Shown here: positions 24,103 through 33,498 of the stretch, piece after piece
Position numbering within the stretch: the stretch's first letter is position 1
Layout of the letters: the number at the start of each line of letters is the position of its first letter
Assembly: GCF_003815915.1 (NCBI RefSeq)
Contig: NZ_CP033929.1
Span: forward strand, 3,472,001 to 3,536,000
Origin: Chryseobacterium indoltheticum
GTDB taxonomy: Bacteria; Bacteroidota; Bacteroidia; Flavobacteriales; Weeksellaceae
Reading direction: 5' to 3'
Length of the DNA stretch: 64,000 nt
Notes under the pieces: generated by a model
What the model was told of the DNA's origin: nothing
The model's input: only the letters and a program-made list of their open reading frames with translations
Database searches by the model: none
Made by a program: the position numbers and the translations under genes

Positions 24103-25311
24103 TTATATTTTGGGATGCTCATCAGCAAGCTGTTCTTCGACCTTTTTGATTTCTTTGTTGCTAAATAAAACTCCGATCATCATGATAAGCGTTGAGATAA
24201 TAATAACCTGAACGATCACCGACTGATTGATAAACGGAATTCTCTGTTCGGGAGCAATGGCCAAAAACAACAAAATGGTAATCAAGCCCCTTGGCGCAAT
24301 CAAAAGCAAGGGAGACATCTCCATTTTTGCTAATTTCAACATGATATATCGTATCAGATACACAAAGAAAAGTATAGAAACGGACCAAACCAAAGATTCG
24401 GGGTTTATAATATCCTCCGTTTGGATAACGAAGCCAAAAACTAAAAAGAAAATAGATCTTACGATAAATGTAGCTTCCACAACAACGTCTTTAAAATGCT
24501 TCACCTCACGGTTCATTTTTGTTAATCTAAAGCTTTTTAAAATCTTTAAATGCTTCATTTCGTCGATATTCCCAAGTACTAATCCGAAAAACAAGATGAA
24601 AATAAGCGCAGGAAGATGATATATTTTTGAGATTTCATAAATTAAAATCGTTAAAATAATAATTGGCCCATATTTTATATGATGATCTATTTTGCCTAGT
24701 AAAAATGCTAAAATAAGCGATGCGACAACCGAAATAATTAACATTAAAAAAAACTGCCAAGTAAAAACCATTACACTTGACAGTGTAATTGCAGTTCCAA
24801 AAGTGGCAAAATTGAAAAATATAACTCCTAATATATCCGACAAGCTGCTTTCATAAATTACAAATTCTCTCTTGGATGCCGATAAATTTATAGAACTCGG
24901 TATTGCAATCGCACTTGAAATAATACAAAACGGAATGATATTCTCTAAGGATTGTTTGAAAGGGAAGCCCCATTCATAATGCACATAAGTAGCAAAACCA
25001 ATCCCGATAATGAGTACGGGAATAAGAGCAACTATAATTGTTTTATTAATCAGGGATTTTTTGGAACGGTTGAGCTCTAATTCTAAAGAGCCGTCTAACA
25101 CAATCAAAATTAAACCTATAGTCCCCAAAATTGGGAGCAAACTGTTGAGATTGGGGATTATAAAATCAAAAAGCCCGCTGATCTGATTAAGAAACCACCC
25201 GGTCAGTAACAATAGAATTACAGACGGAACCTTCGAAAACCTTGTGGTAATATCAAAAAAATAAGATACCAGCAACAGTACACTAATACCAATAATTATC
25301 ATTTCCGCCAT
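24103..25311 (-). CDS. Cation:proton antiporter (CPA family)
   Basis: The 402-aa product is almost wholly hydrophobic with about 11-12 membrane helices and belongs to the Na+/H+ exchanger (CPA) superfamily. Visible features are a start MAEMIIIGISVLLLVSYF, an SKVPSVILLLLTGW segment as in KefB/NhaP-like proteins, a central SSAIAIPSS region and a late APRGLITILLFL segment matching the conserved Arg-Gly helix of CPA1 proteins. Ion preference cannot be read from the sequence. There is no C-terminal RCK (TrkA-N) domain, so it is not a full KefB/C. Confidence 0.85.
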   Translation of the reverse strand: MAEMIIIGISVLLLVSYFFDITTRFSKVPSVILLLLTGWFLNQISGLFDFIIPNLNSLLPILGTIGLILIVLDGSLELELNRSKKSLINKTIIVALIPVLIIGIGFATYVHYEWGFPFKQSLENIIPFCIISSAIAIPSSINLSASKREFVIYESSLSDILGVIFFNFATFGTAITLSSVMVFTWQFFLMLIISVVASLILAFLLGKIDHHIKYGPIIILTILIYEISKIYHLPALIFILFFGLVLGNIDEMKHLKILKSFRLTKMNREVKHFKDVVVEATFIVRSIFFLVFGFVIQTEDIINPESLVWSVSILFFVYLIRYIMLKLAKMEMSPLLLIAPRGLITILLFLAIAPEQRIPFINQSVIVQVIIISTLIMMIGVLFSNKEIKKVEEQLADEHPKI

Positions 25312-25410
25312 ACTACAAATATATAGTAAACGATTCGTAAAAAAATTATTTTAGTTAGTTAAAAACTGTTTTTCTTTAAAATTTGGGGCGTTTTCTTTCA
25401 TTTACAGCAA

Positions 25411-26799
25411 TTAATATGCTTGTTCATCTCCTTTTATGATATTATACAAGGTTAGAAATATAATTTTCATATCTAAAAAGAAAGACCAGTTTTGTATATA
25501 CCAAACATCTTTTTCTATTCTTTTTTCCATATCTCTATGCGAAAATATCTCACCTCTTGCACCCATCACTTGAGCCCAGCCTGTAATACCCGGCTTTACG
25601 ATATGTCGGGTCATATATTTTTTTGTAATCTTAGAGTACATCTCTGTTTGAGACAACATGTGAGGTCTTGGACCAACAATTGACATCTCACCAAGAAAAA
25701 CATTAATAAATTGAGGCAATTCATCAATACTTGTTTTTCGCATAAATGCTCCAAATTTGGTTACCCTTGAATCATCCTTTCTTGCAGTCTGAATGTCAGC
25801 ATGTTTATTGCTCATCATACTTCTGAATTTAATACAATTGAATGGCTCGTTATTAAGACCTGATCTTTTTTGTAGAAAAAATGCGGATTCGTTACTCTCT
25901 ATTTTTACAATTAAAGCAACAATCGGAACCAACCACGATAGTAAAAACACTATTACGAACAGTGAGAAACCCACATCAAATGCTCTTTTCAAAAGCTGTT
26001 TTTTAGCATTCGAAAGAGGCTCTCTTATAAGCCTCAAAAATGGAATTTCATGAATTACATCAAAATAATTAGGACCTAAATTACCATATTTAAAATCGGG
26101 AACCATATAGATTCTTATCATTTTATATTCTGCAATTTCAACGATTTGTTTATAAATTTCAACGTCAATATTATCATCACAGAAAATAATACTACTTATT
26201 TTAGAATGTTCCAAATCATAAAATAATTTATCAATTCTACCCAAATACTTATTTTTGGTTTCGGTACTAATAATTGTATAGGTTCCTCTTATCCCAAGAG
26301 CTCTTCTCAGATTATTATTAGATAGTAATGTTGTAGACAATTTATTTTCACCGACTAATACAGTATTAAAAGAATAAAGCTTTCTTCCTAATTTTACTCT
26401 ATTTTTTTTTCTGTACAGAAAAAGTAAAAACCGAGTAAAAGCCATAAAAAAACCAACAAAAATGAAATAGAGAATTACATTTCTATAGTTGATTTTAATA
26501 GAAAAGATAAGAAACAGAAAAACAATGGTAGTAAGTATGAATAATGCAAAAGCCTTCGTTAACGAATTAAAATGCAAGGATGATTCTTTAACTTTTAAAT
26601 TTTTATAAGGTTTAATTATTATGGTTATTACAAACCAAAATATATTGAGAAGAATTAACTGGATTCTATATTCTTGAGTAAAATCTTTTTGGTCAAATTC
26701 AAAAAAAAATGGCCTCCCAAATATGAATAGGAAATTGATAATGATATAATCTATTATCAAAAAAATCCGGGATAAATGTTTAAAAAAATAAACTAACAT
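25411..26799 (-). CDS. WcaJ-type undecaprenyl-phosphate sugar phosphotransferase
   Basis: From ATG 26799 the product is 462 aa. The N-terminal half has about four membrane helices and a CoA-binding-like middle domain; the C-terminal ~200 residues are the bacterial sugar transferase domain (KRAFDVGFSLFVIVFL, KFRSM, SIDELPQFINVFLGEMSIVGPRPH, VKPGITGWAQVMGARGE). The Asp-Glu in IDELPQ is the catalytic pair. It loads the first sugar phosphate, usually glucose or galactose, on undecaprenyl phosphate. It is the last gene of the downstream polysaccharide block. A TTG start at 26811 is in frame but weaker. Confidence 0.88.
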   Translation of the reverse strand: MLVYFFKHLSRIFLIIDYIIINFLFIFGRPFFFEFDQKDFTQEYRIQLILLNIFWFVITIIIKPYKNLKVKESSLHFNSLTKAFALFILTTIVFLFLIFSIKINYRNVILYFIFVGFFMAFTRFLLFLYRKKNRVKLGRKLYSFNTVLVGENKLSTTLLSNNNLRRALGIRGTYTIISTETKNKYLGRIDKLFYDLEHSKISSIIFCDDNIDVEIYKQIVEIAEYKMIRIYMVPDFKYGNLGPNYFDVIHEIPFLRLIREPLSNAKKQLLKRAFDVGFSLFVIVFLLSWLVPIVALIVKIESNESAFFLQKRSGLNNEPFNCIKFRSMMSNKHADIQTARKDDSRVTKFGAFMRKTSIDELPQFINVFLGEMSIVGPRPHMLSQTEMYSKITKKYMTRHIVKPGITGWAQVMGARGEIFSHRDMEKRIEKDVWYIQNWSFFLDMKIIFLTLYNIIKGDEQAY

Positions 26800-26880
26800 A
26801 CAATATTCCAACCATTTGTGACAGTATTTACTTTTAAATGAAGTACTATTTATTTCAGCTTTTAATGAACTTCTAATATA

Positions 26881-27426
26881 TTAAAAATTTTTCAATGCAA
26901 ACGTCGGTAAAACTTGATCTTTATCTGATAAAATAATATCTGCTAAGGGAAGTTGCCAATCGATATTAAGGTCGGTATCATTCCAAAGAACTCCCCCTTC
27001 TGATTGTTTATCGTAAAAATTATCACACTTATAAGAAAATATGGCTGTTTCGCTAAGCACAGAAAATCCATGACCAAAACCTCTGGGAACATAAAGTTGT
27101 AATTTATTTTCGCCTGTCAATTCAAGAGAAAACCATTGACCAAAAGTAGGAGAATCCTCTCTTAAATCTACTGCAACATCAAGAACTTTACCTTCTAAAC
27201 AAGAAACTAATTTTGCCTGTGCTTTATCCCCTTTTTGTAAATGCAGACCTCTTAAAACTCCATATGAAGATTTAGAAATATTATCCTGAACAAAATGACC
27301 GTTCATACCAGTCAATTCTTCAAATTTTTGTTCATTAAATTTTTCGTAAAAGTAGCCTCTGTCATCTTCGAAAATAGTTGGTTCTATAATGTAACAGTCT
27401 TTTAGCGGCGTTTGTTTTATTTTCAT
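26881..27426 (-). CDS. rfbC: dTDP-4-dehydrorhamnose 3,5-epimerase
   Basis: From ATG 27426 the product is 181 aa, the normal RmlC length. RmlC is a cupin that epimerises dTDP-4-keto-6-deoxyglucose for L-rhamnose. Motifs include IFEDDRGYFYE, GVLRGLHLQ with catalytic His62, LYVPRGFGHGFSVLSE and the late Tyr region YKCDNFYDK. The other rml genes (rfbA, rfbB, rfbD) are not in this window and must lie elsewhere if L-rhamnose is made. An upstream in-frame start at 27498 has no family match. Confidence 0.92.
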   Translation of the reverse strand: MKIKQTPLKDCYIIEPTIFEDDRGYFYEKFNEQKFEELTGMNGHFVQDNISKSSYGVLRGLHLQKGDKAQAKLVSCLEGKVLDVAVDLREDSPTFGQWFSLELTGENKLQLYVPRGFGHGFSVLSETAIFSYKCDNFYDKQSEGGVLWNDTDLNIDWQLPLADIILSDKDQVLPTFALKNF

Positions 27427-27533
27427 TTTTTTATTATAAATCTTTTCCCTTAAATATATATGGACTAATTTAACGATATTATCATCGTTATTTACCACAA
27501 AATTAAGTCTTATTTTTAATTTACTATTACGAT

Positions 27534-28649
27534 TTATTTGTAAACGTTCTTTTTTAGAAATACTCTTAAATTTTCAGCAAATGCTTCTTCACTGAAATTT
27601 TGAGCATTTTCACGAATCAATACTGAATCAAAATTGCTCAAAATGTTTTCAAAATGTTTTACAGCATCTTGAATTGCATTTACATCCTGACTTTTAAAAA
27701 AAACTCCTGTTTTATTTTCAACAACGGTTTCCAAGACTCCACCTTTAGCATATGCAATTACAGGGGTACCACAAGACTGAGCTTCCACAGGAGCTATACC
27801 AAAATCTTCAATTGATGAAAAAACAAACGCACGTGCATTACTAATATAACTACTGATTTCGTTTGAGCTCAAAAATCCCGTAAAAATAATATTATCATTA
27901 TTTTTAGCCTTTTTTTCTAAATTCGTTCTTTCTGCTCCATCTCCAATTACAATTAATTTTTTATTTAGTTTAATAAAAGCATCAATCAGGAGATCAAAGC
28001 GTTTATATTTTACTAATCTACCTACTGTAACATAATATTTTGAATCGGAAATTTTTGTTTTACGTAAACTGAAATCTTCGACAGAAACAGGTGGATATAT
28101 TACCGTAGAATCTAATTTATAATGCTCTTTAATCCATTTCTGTACAAATTTAGAATTTGCAATTATATGATCTGGATTTTTTGACATTTTTATATCAAAA
28201 TTTTGAAGGTATTTTCTAAAAGGGATGAAAATATATCCTAATATCCCCGGGAAATAGTTTTTATATTCATCCCAAATATATTTGAAATTTCTTGCTTGAA
28301 TGTAACAAATATGAAATTCACTATTGATTCTAAAGCCCTTTGACAAACACCAAGAGGAACTTATAAGCAAATCTACCGAATATTTATTATGAACCTGACT
28401 GTTAAAGCATTTTGTAATAAAAGGAAAAAGTGGAAATGCAAAGCGGAAATAAGTCCCTAAAATCTTCATCAAATCACTTTTGATAATTGTTGGATTTTTT
28501 CCATTAAACATTTTAAGTTTATCACTATCATTCATTACGTCAGCATAAGCAAAATAATAATCAAATGATATTATTTTATCAAAGGATGTCACTACTCTTT
28601 CTGCACCACCATATTTATCTAACCAGTCGTGAATTATCGCTATTTTCAT
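27534..28649 (-). CDS. Glycosyltransferase family 4
   Basis: The 371-aa product has the GT-B fold: an N-terminal acceptor domain (IIHDWLDKYGGAERVV, typical of this family) and a C-terminal donor domain (VGRLVKYKRFDLLIDA, VIGDGAERTNLE, FSSIEDFGIAPVEAQSCGTPVIAY with the E-x7-E pair). Donor and acceptor sugars cannot be read. It lies between rfbC and the glycoside hydrolase gene. Confidence 0.88.
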   Translation of the reverse strand: MKIAIIHDWLDKYGGAERVVTSFDKIISFDYYFAYADVMNDSDKLKMFNGKNPTIIKSDLMKILGTYFRFAFPLFPFITKCFNSQVHNKYSVDLLISSSWCLSKGFRINSEFHICYIQARNFKYIWDEYKNYFPGILGYIFIPFRKYLQNFDIKMSKNPDHIIANSKFVQKWIKEHYKLDSTVIYPPVSVEDFSLRKTKISDSKYYVTVGRLVKYKRFDLLIDAFIKLNKKLIVIGDGAERTNLEKKAKNNDNIIFTGFLSSNEISSYISNARAFVFSSIEDFGIAPVEAQSCGTPVIAYAKGGVLETVVENKTGVFFKSQDVNAIQDAVKHFENILSNFDSVLIRENAQNFSEEAFAENLRVFLKKNVYK

Positions 28650-28669
28650 TTCAAATTTTCAAAGATATA

Positions 28670-29977
28670 TTAATTTAATTTGATTATATAGACATCTTCA
28701 CTATTAATATTTTTCATCGAAAAATTTATTTGTTTGTAATTTTTAATTGAATAATTGCTGATTTTTTCGGGCAATTGTTTCATATTAAGTTTTTTTTCTG
28801 ATATGCGGAAAATTTCAACATTAACCTTACTTTTATTTTTAAACTTGTAGTTTAGTTCATTTTTGATAAAATTGAAATTAACATTTTTTTCTTTTCCAAT
28901 ATTCCCTAAAATAATATTTACTGAAGATTTATCGTCATCTAAATATGGAATTATCATTAATTCCTTATTCTGCGTGAACCAAGCTAGTCTTGATTTTAGG
29001 CTCTCTGCATAATACTTGTAAACCCACCACACAGATCTTCTTTCTCCATTAGCAGACAATATTCCATCAAGTGAATTATTCCAACAGCTATTTTCACCTT
29101 TAATATCAGGATTATCCCAACAAGCTTTGCAACCTCCTTGTGCATTTTCTTTTTCTAATGAGTAAAGATAGGTGAATAATGTAAGAGGGTTAAATTGCTC
29201 ATCCACTCCTACAATTTCAGGAATATAAATACTTTTTATACTTAAATTGGGGTACTTTTTTATAAGTTCTTTTGCTTTTTTAATATTATTCTGTAATTCT
29301 ATTGCATTTTTTTGGTTTCCTAAGTCATGCCAATTTAAAATATCTAATTTTAGATTATGTCTACTACAATAATCTAAAAAAGCTTTTATATATTCAAGAT
29401 TAAATTCACTGATAGACGGTCCTGTTATTAAAGCATTATTGCCATTTGGTGATGATCTTAAAGCATCATGTGCAACTTTGAATGTTTTAAAATATTCTTC
29501 TCTAGTTCCACCCCAAACTTCTTTTCCATTAGGCTCGTTCCAAACATCAAAAACTACCTTTTGTCCTAAATCTTCATATAGACTTTTTATCATTGTGGCA
29601 AATTTTCGTGGATCATCAGAAGGTCTAATCCAACCACCTTTTTCCTTATACCAATGTTCTTCATCATAAATGTCGCTCAAAACAATTATGGGTACTATAT
29701 CATATTTTAACAAAATATTTACTTGCTCTTTTCTTTTTACAGGATTATCTTTCAGCTTTGCACCAAACCTCCAATATTTTGGCTTTAATTCTACAATATC
29801 CTTTTCAAGAGGCTCTAATTCGTTAAAATGCAAGAAACCAACTACAGACTCTCTTTTTTTACCTTTTACAGATAAATCTATGATTACTTTATCAGTATCA
29901 TTGGAAAGAATCTGACTTTTTATATTAATAAAAACACTTAGAATTATGATACAAATTATTAACTTTTTACTTATCAT
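28670..29977 (-). CDS. Secreted glycoside hydrolase, clan A (GH39-like)
   Basis: The 435-aa product starts with a signal peptide (LIICIIILSVFINIKSQ). Its TIM barrel has the clan A acid/base signature DVWNEPN (Glu148) and a candidate nucleophile Glu254 in IYIPEIVGVDE; WRFGAKL and LNWHDL are further barrel strands. The order resembles GH39 enzymes such as PslG, which is encoded in an exopolysaccharide cluster and cuts the polymer being made. Here too it lies between glycosyltransferase genes of a Wzy-type block, so a periplasmic trimming or release enzyme is likely. The substrate is not known, and GH5 or another clan A family is possible. Confidence 0.75.
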   Translation of the reverse strand: MISKKLIICIIILSVFINIKSQILSNDTDKVIIDLSVKGKKRESVVGFLHFNELEPLEKDIVELKPKYWRFGAKLKDNPVKRKEQVNILLKYDIVPIIVLSDIYDEEHWYKEKGGWIRPSDDPRKFATMIKSLYEDLGQKVVFDVWNEPNGKEVWGGTREEYFKTFKVAHDALRSSPNGNNALITGPSISEFNLEYIKAFLDYCSRHNLKLDILNWHDLGNQKNAIELQNNIKKAKELIKKYPNLSIKSIYIPEIVGVDEQFNPLTLFTYLYSLEKENAQGGCKACWDNPDIKGENSCWNNSLDGILSANGERRSVWWVYKYYAESLKSRLAWFTQNKELMIIPYLDDDKSSVNIILGNIGKEKNVNFNFIKNELNYKFKNKSKVNVEIFRISEKKLNMKQLPEKISNYSIKNYKQINFSMKNINSEDVYIIKLN

Positions 29978-29999
29978 ATAATTGTTTTATAACAAATTA

Positions 30000-31067
30000 T
30001 TAAAATCTGACTATTTCTTGAAGAATCTTCGCAGAACTTTTCCAATCGAATCTTTTTATATTTTTTAATCCACTTTCGGTAAACTGCTGCTTTAATTGAG
30101 GATTATTGTAAAAATATAAAATTTTTTCTTCCAAATCTTTTTTTAAATATGGATTAAAATACAATACAGAATTACCCAAAATTTCTGGCATACTCGCCTG
30201 ATCAGATGCTATTACAGGACAACCACAAGCCTGAGCTTCCAAAGGAGGAATGCCAAAACCTTCATAAAAAGAAGGAAAGATGAAAAGTGATGCATTTTGA
30301 TATAATGAAATCAATTCTTGATCATCTATTCTACCAAAAAAACGAATTCTGCCTTGTTTTTCTAAATCTTCAACATCTAATTTGATCTCATTAAATGATT
30401 TTAACGAAGAATACCCCACAATAAATAAATCTACATCTTGTTGTATATGCTGTATATTCTTAAAAGCATCAACTAATCCCTGAAAATTTTTATGATAGTT
30501 TCTCGAAGACACAGCCAAGATATATTTCCGTTTCGAAACATTTTTTGCTTCAGTATTGGTAAATTCATTAGTATCAACACCGTTATATATTACTGTAAAT
30601 TTATATTTAGAAACATTATAATAATTTGAAATTTCACTTTTAGAAAACTCACTTACTGTAATAATTTTTTTAGAATTTCTAAGCATTAATGGTACAATTA
30701 ATTTATAGAATTCCACAAATTTTTTCGAAAAACTTTCAGGATGTCTTATGTACGTAATATCATGATGTGTAACAATCTGATTTTTATAAAAACTTGGAGC
30801 TGTACTGCAGAGATTAACTAGTAATGGTGATTTATTTTTTTTTAAGTAGATAGGAAGGTCGATCTGCTCCCAAAGATGCCCTTGAAATTGGCCGATTACT
30901 TTCACATCAAGCTCTTTTGCAAGATCCGAATGAATAATTCCTTTTGACGAAACAAACTCTATCTGAATATGTGGAGTGCTTTCAAGTCGTTTTGACAACT
31001 CAATAGCAAATCTTTGAACGCCGGTAATAGCTTGTGTCAAGAAACGAGCGTTTACAATTACTTTCAT
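30000..31067 (-). CDS. Glycosyltransferase family 4
   Basis: The 355-aa product has a typical GT4 start (VNARFLTQAITGVQRFAIEL) and donor site (FPSFYEGFGIPPLEAQACGCPVIAS, with E-x7-E). The start is like those of mannosyl- and rhamnosyl-transferases that work in polysaccharide repeat units. Its ATG overlaps the stop of the upstream polymerase gene by 4 bp. Confidence 0.88.
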   Translation of the reverse strand: MKVIVNARFLTQAITGVQRFAIELSKRLESTPHIQIEFVSSKGIIHSDLAKELDVKVIGQFQGHLWEQIDLPIYLKKNKSPLLVNLCSTAPSFYKNQIVTHHDITYIRHPESFSKKFVEFYKLIVPLMLRNSKKIITVSEFSKSEISNYYNVSKYKFTVIYNGVDTNEFTNTEAKNVSKRKYILAVSSRNYHKNFQGLVDAFKNIQHIQQDVDLFIVGYSSLKSFNEIKLDVEDLEKQGRIRFFGRIDDQELISLYQNASLFIFPSFYEGFGIPPLEAQACGCPVIASDQASMPEILGNSVLYFNPYLKKDLEEKILYFYNNPQLKQQFTESGLKNIKRFDWKSSAKILQEIVRF

Positions 31068-32290
31068 TCTGTTTCGCTTATAAGATTATCTTCTTCATTC
31101 TCATCCGGCTCAATTCCATTCAACTCATTCCACTTATCAATATTCAAGACTGCTGCGATTATAAACCATGTAATAAAAACGGCATTTGCCTCTTGTAAAA
31201 CAGGGAAAATTGAAGAATATGCCATCCACGGTATTATGTAAAACATCAGATACTTATTATTTGTGGTGAAAATAAGCTTATTGAAAAGTAAAATCAATAA
31301 GAAAATTCCTACCATTCCGAAACATACAATTAAAGATAGCCATGAGTTTTCAAAATCATACCAATCTTCGGCTCTTGGTGAAAAATAATGTCCCGAAACT
31401 CCGAGTAAAAAACTTTCTTTGGACTTTTCAATACCATCTAAAAGCAAAATCATTCTTAACCCATCAGACAGCGTTTCATTATCATGATTAGCTGTTTGTC
31501 CTGAAATAACATTTTTAAAAATTACAATTACAGAAATTGCTACAATTACAAGAAAATTGTATATTTTAATTTTGTGAAGATTAAATTTTGTATAGAAATA
31601 AACTCCTATTGTAATTATTGTCAAGAAGATACCGGCTCTAGTATTACAATAAAAGATAGAGATAAGCATCAATACAATGAAAATAATCCGAATAATTTTG
31701 CTAACGTTTTTATTAAACAAAACCGTTAGGGCAATAAACCAAGAATATTGACTAAATGCCATCGGGCTCACAAAACTAAATCTTGCACGTACTTCATCAC
31801 CTCTAAGAAAGAAACCGGATGACCCTTTTTCACCACTAATTTCAAAAAACATGGAGTCTCTCGCCGGAATTTCGTAGAAGAAAACAAATACAAAACCCGC
31901 TGTCATAATCCCTATAAGAATGAAGAGATCTGTCTTAAATGATTCTGCACTTATGTACCGAAAATAGAGATAAAGAGGTGGTCCCATCAAAAACCATGTT
32001 AAATATTCCAAATAATCGTATCCTTGTACAATTTGGAAAAGAATGGTAAGAAATAATCCTAAAAAATACCAGATTAAAAATTTATTTTTAATAAAAACGG
32101 TAAAACCAGTGAGGCAAAAGAAAATATAAAGCCCATCTTTCCATAGAGAAGTTCCTACAAATTTTGAAAGTAAGGGATACATTGGGAAAAAGATAAAATA
32201 AAATCTCAACAATAGCAGATAAATCTTGTTACAGCTATGCTCTGGAACAACATTATTTATTTCTTCATTTTCTAATGATATCGAACTCAT
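31064..32290 (-). CDS. wzy: Wzy-like polysaccharide polymerase
   Basis: The 408-aa product has about 10-12 membrane helices and a large periplasmic loop (residues ~265-320, SGQTANHDNETLSDG and GVSGHYFSPRAEDWYDFENSW), with FYCNTRAGIFL before it. This layout matches O-antigen/EPS polymerases and ligases of the Wzy/WaaL group. The Arg in NTRAG and the His in the loop are typical of this family. Polymerase is favoured since a flippase and wzc are in the same block. Confidence 0.75.
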   Translation of the reverse strand: MSSISLENEEINNVVPEHSCNKIYLLLLRFYFIFFPMYPLLSKFVGTSLWKDGLYIFFCLTGFTVFIKNKFLIWYFLGLFLTILFQIVQGYDYLEYLTWFLMGPPLYLYFRYISAESFKTDLFILIGIMTAGFVFVFFYEIPARDSMFFEISGEKGSSGFFLRGDEVRARFSFVSPMAFSQYSWFIALTVLFNKNVSKIIRIIFIVLMLISIFYCNTRAGIFLTIITIGVYFYTKFNLHKIKIYNFLVIVAISVIVIFKNVISGQTANHDNETLSDGLRMILLLDGIEKSKESFLLGVSGHYFSPRAEDWYDFENSWLSLIVCFGMVGIFLLILLFNKLIFTTNNKYLMFYIIPWMAYSSIFPVLQEANAVFITWFIIAAVLNIDKWNELNGIEPDENEEDNLISETE

Positions 32291-32354
32291 ATTTCTTTTT
32301 TAGAAAGATTATTAATAGATTGTATTTAAAAATTTCCAGATAGGGTCTGAAAGA

Positions 32355-33449
32355 TTATATTGATTGTAAAAAATCGCAAAGCTTTTTTATACTTATCTCC
32401 GGATTTATACTTGCTTTTCTTACATTTTTCTCATCAATATATTTAATTACATGTTTTTTAAAATTTTTAGCATCAGCTGGATCTACATATACTACCATGT
32501 CAGAATGCAAAGCAATACTACCCGCTTCCCGAAGTTCAGGTATGTCTGAGGTAATTACCGGTGTTCCAGAAAGAAGCGCTTCTCTTACTGGAATTCCAAA
32601 ACCTTCATATAATGATGGGAATACAAATACTTTTGCACCAGAGTATAATACCGGCAAATCTAGTTCGCTCACATATCCCAATGCTCTTACATTATCCGAA
32701 TATTTGTTTAATAATACCTGAATTTTTGTATCATTCCATCCTTTAAGGCCTACAATCACTAATTCTACATTGCTTATTTTTTTTTGCTCTAATAATTCTA
32801 TGAAATTATTCAGAACAAAAGTTAAATTTTTTCGGGGCTCAAGATTACCGACAAAAAGTATATAATCTCTTTTTATTTTATACCTATTTAAGACTTCATC
32901 AATCTTGTTCTGTGGTTTTTGATGATATATTGCAGATACAGGAGGATTGATAATTTCATCTGTTTTCTTTTTAAAATAATGAAATAGTTTATCTGCAGTT
33001 CCCAAGCTATTCGATATTACAAAATCTGCACTCAAAACATCTTTTTCAAAATATATCAGATGAGTTAAATAATGCATTTTTCCCATTGTTTTTGGAACTA
33101 ATTTGGCATTAAAATCATGCAGCATTACTATTCTTTTGACGTTAGAAGGTAATATGGGAAAGAAACCTGTTGTAGAAATAAAAAAATCTAAATTATCATT
33201 TTTTATATGTTTGCCTGCAAAAGCCTTCAGCCATACTTTCCCTGGCATTTTACCATATAATCCATTATAAAATTCTCTTTTTTTTACTTTAGGATTGCAA
33301 TAATCGGATAAGATAACTTCTCGATTCGAATAGGCAAAATAATTTGAATCGGGGATATTTTTTATAATTTCCTCGATTATATTCATTACATACTTCCCAA
33401 TTCCACTGGGATTTTTCTGTAAAGGAAAAGCATCAAAACCTATTCTCAT
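32355..33449 (-). CDS. Glycosyltransferase family 4
   Basis: From ATG 33449 the product is 364 aa, starting MRIGFDAFPLQKNPSGIGKYV, a common GT4 start. The donor domain has FVGNLEPRKNL and FPSLYEGFGIPVREALLSGTPVITSD with the E-x7-E pair. The longer frame from 33509 overlaps the upstream gene and has no family start. Confidence 0.87.
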   Translation of the reverse strand: MRIGFDAFPLQKNPSGIGKYVMNIIEEIIKNIPDSNYFAYSNREVILSDYCNPKVKKREFYNGLYGKMPGKVWLKAFAGKHIKNDNLDFFISTTGFFPILPSNVKRIVMLHDFNAKLVPKTMGKMHYLTHLIYFEKDVLSADFVISNSLGTADKLFHYFKKKTDEIINPPVSAIYHQKPQNKIDEVLNRYKIKRDYILFVGNLEPRKNLTFVLNNFIELLEQKKISNVELVIVGLKGWNDTKIQVLLNKYSDNVRALGYVSELDLPVLYSGAKVFVFPSLYEGFGIPVREALLSGTPVITSDIPELREAGSIALHSDMVVYVDPADAKNFKKHVIKYIDEKNVRKASINPEISIKKLCDFLQSI

Positions 33450-33498
33450 ATTTAAAATTAATAAACAATATTCCTTAAATATAATCTTATTAAATAAA

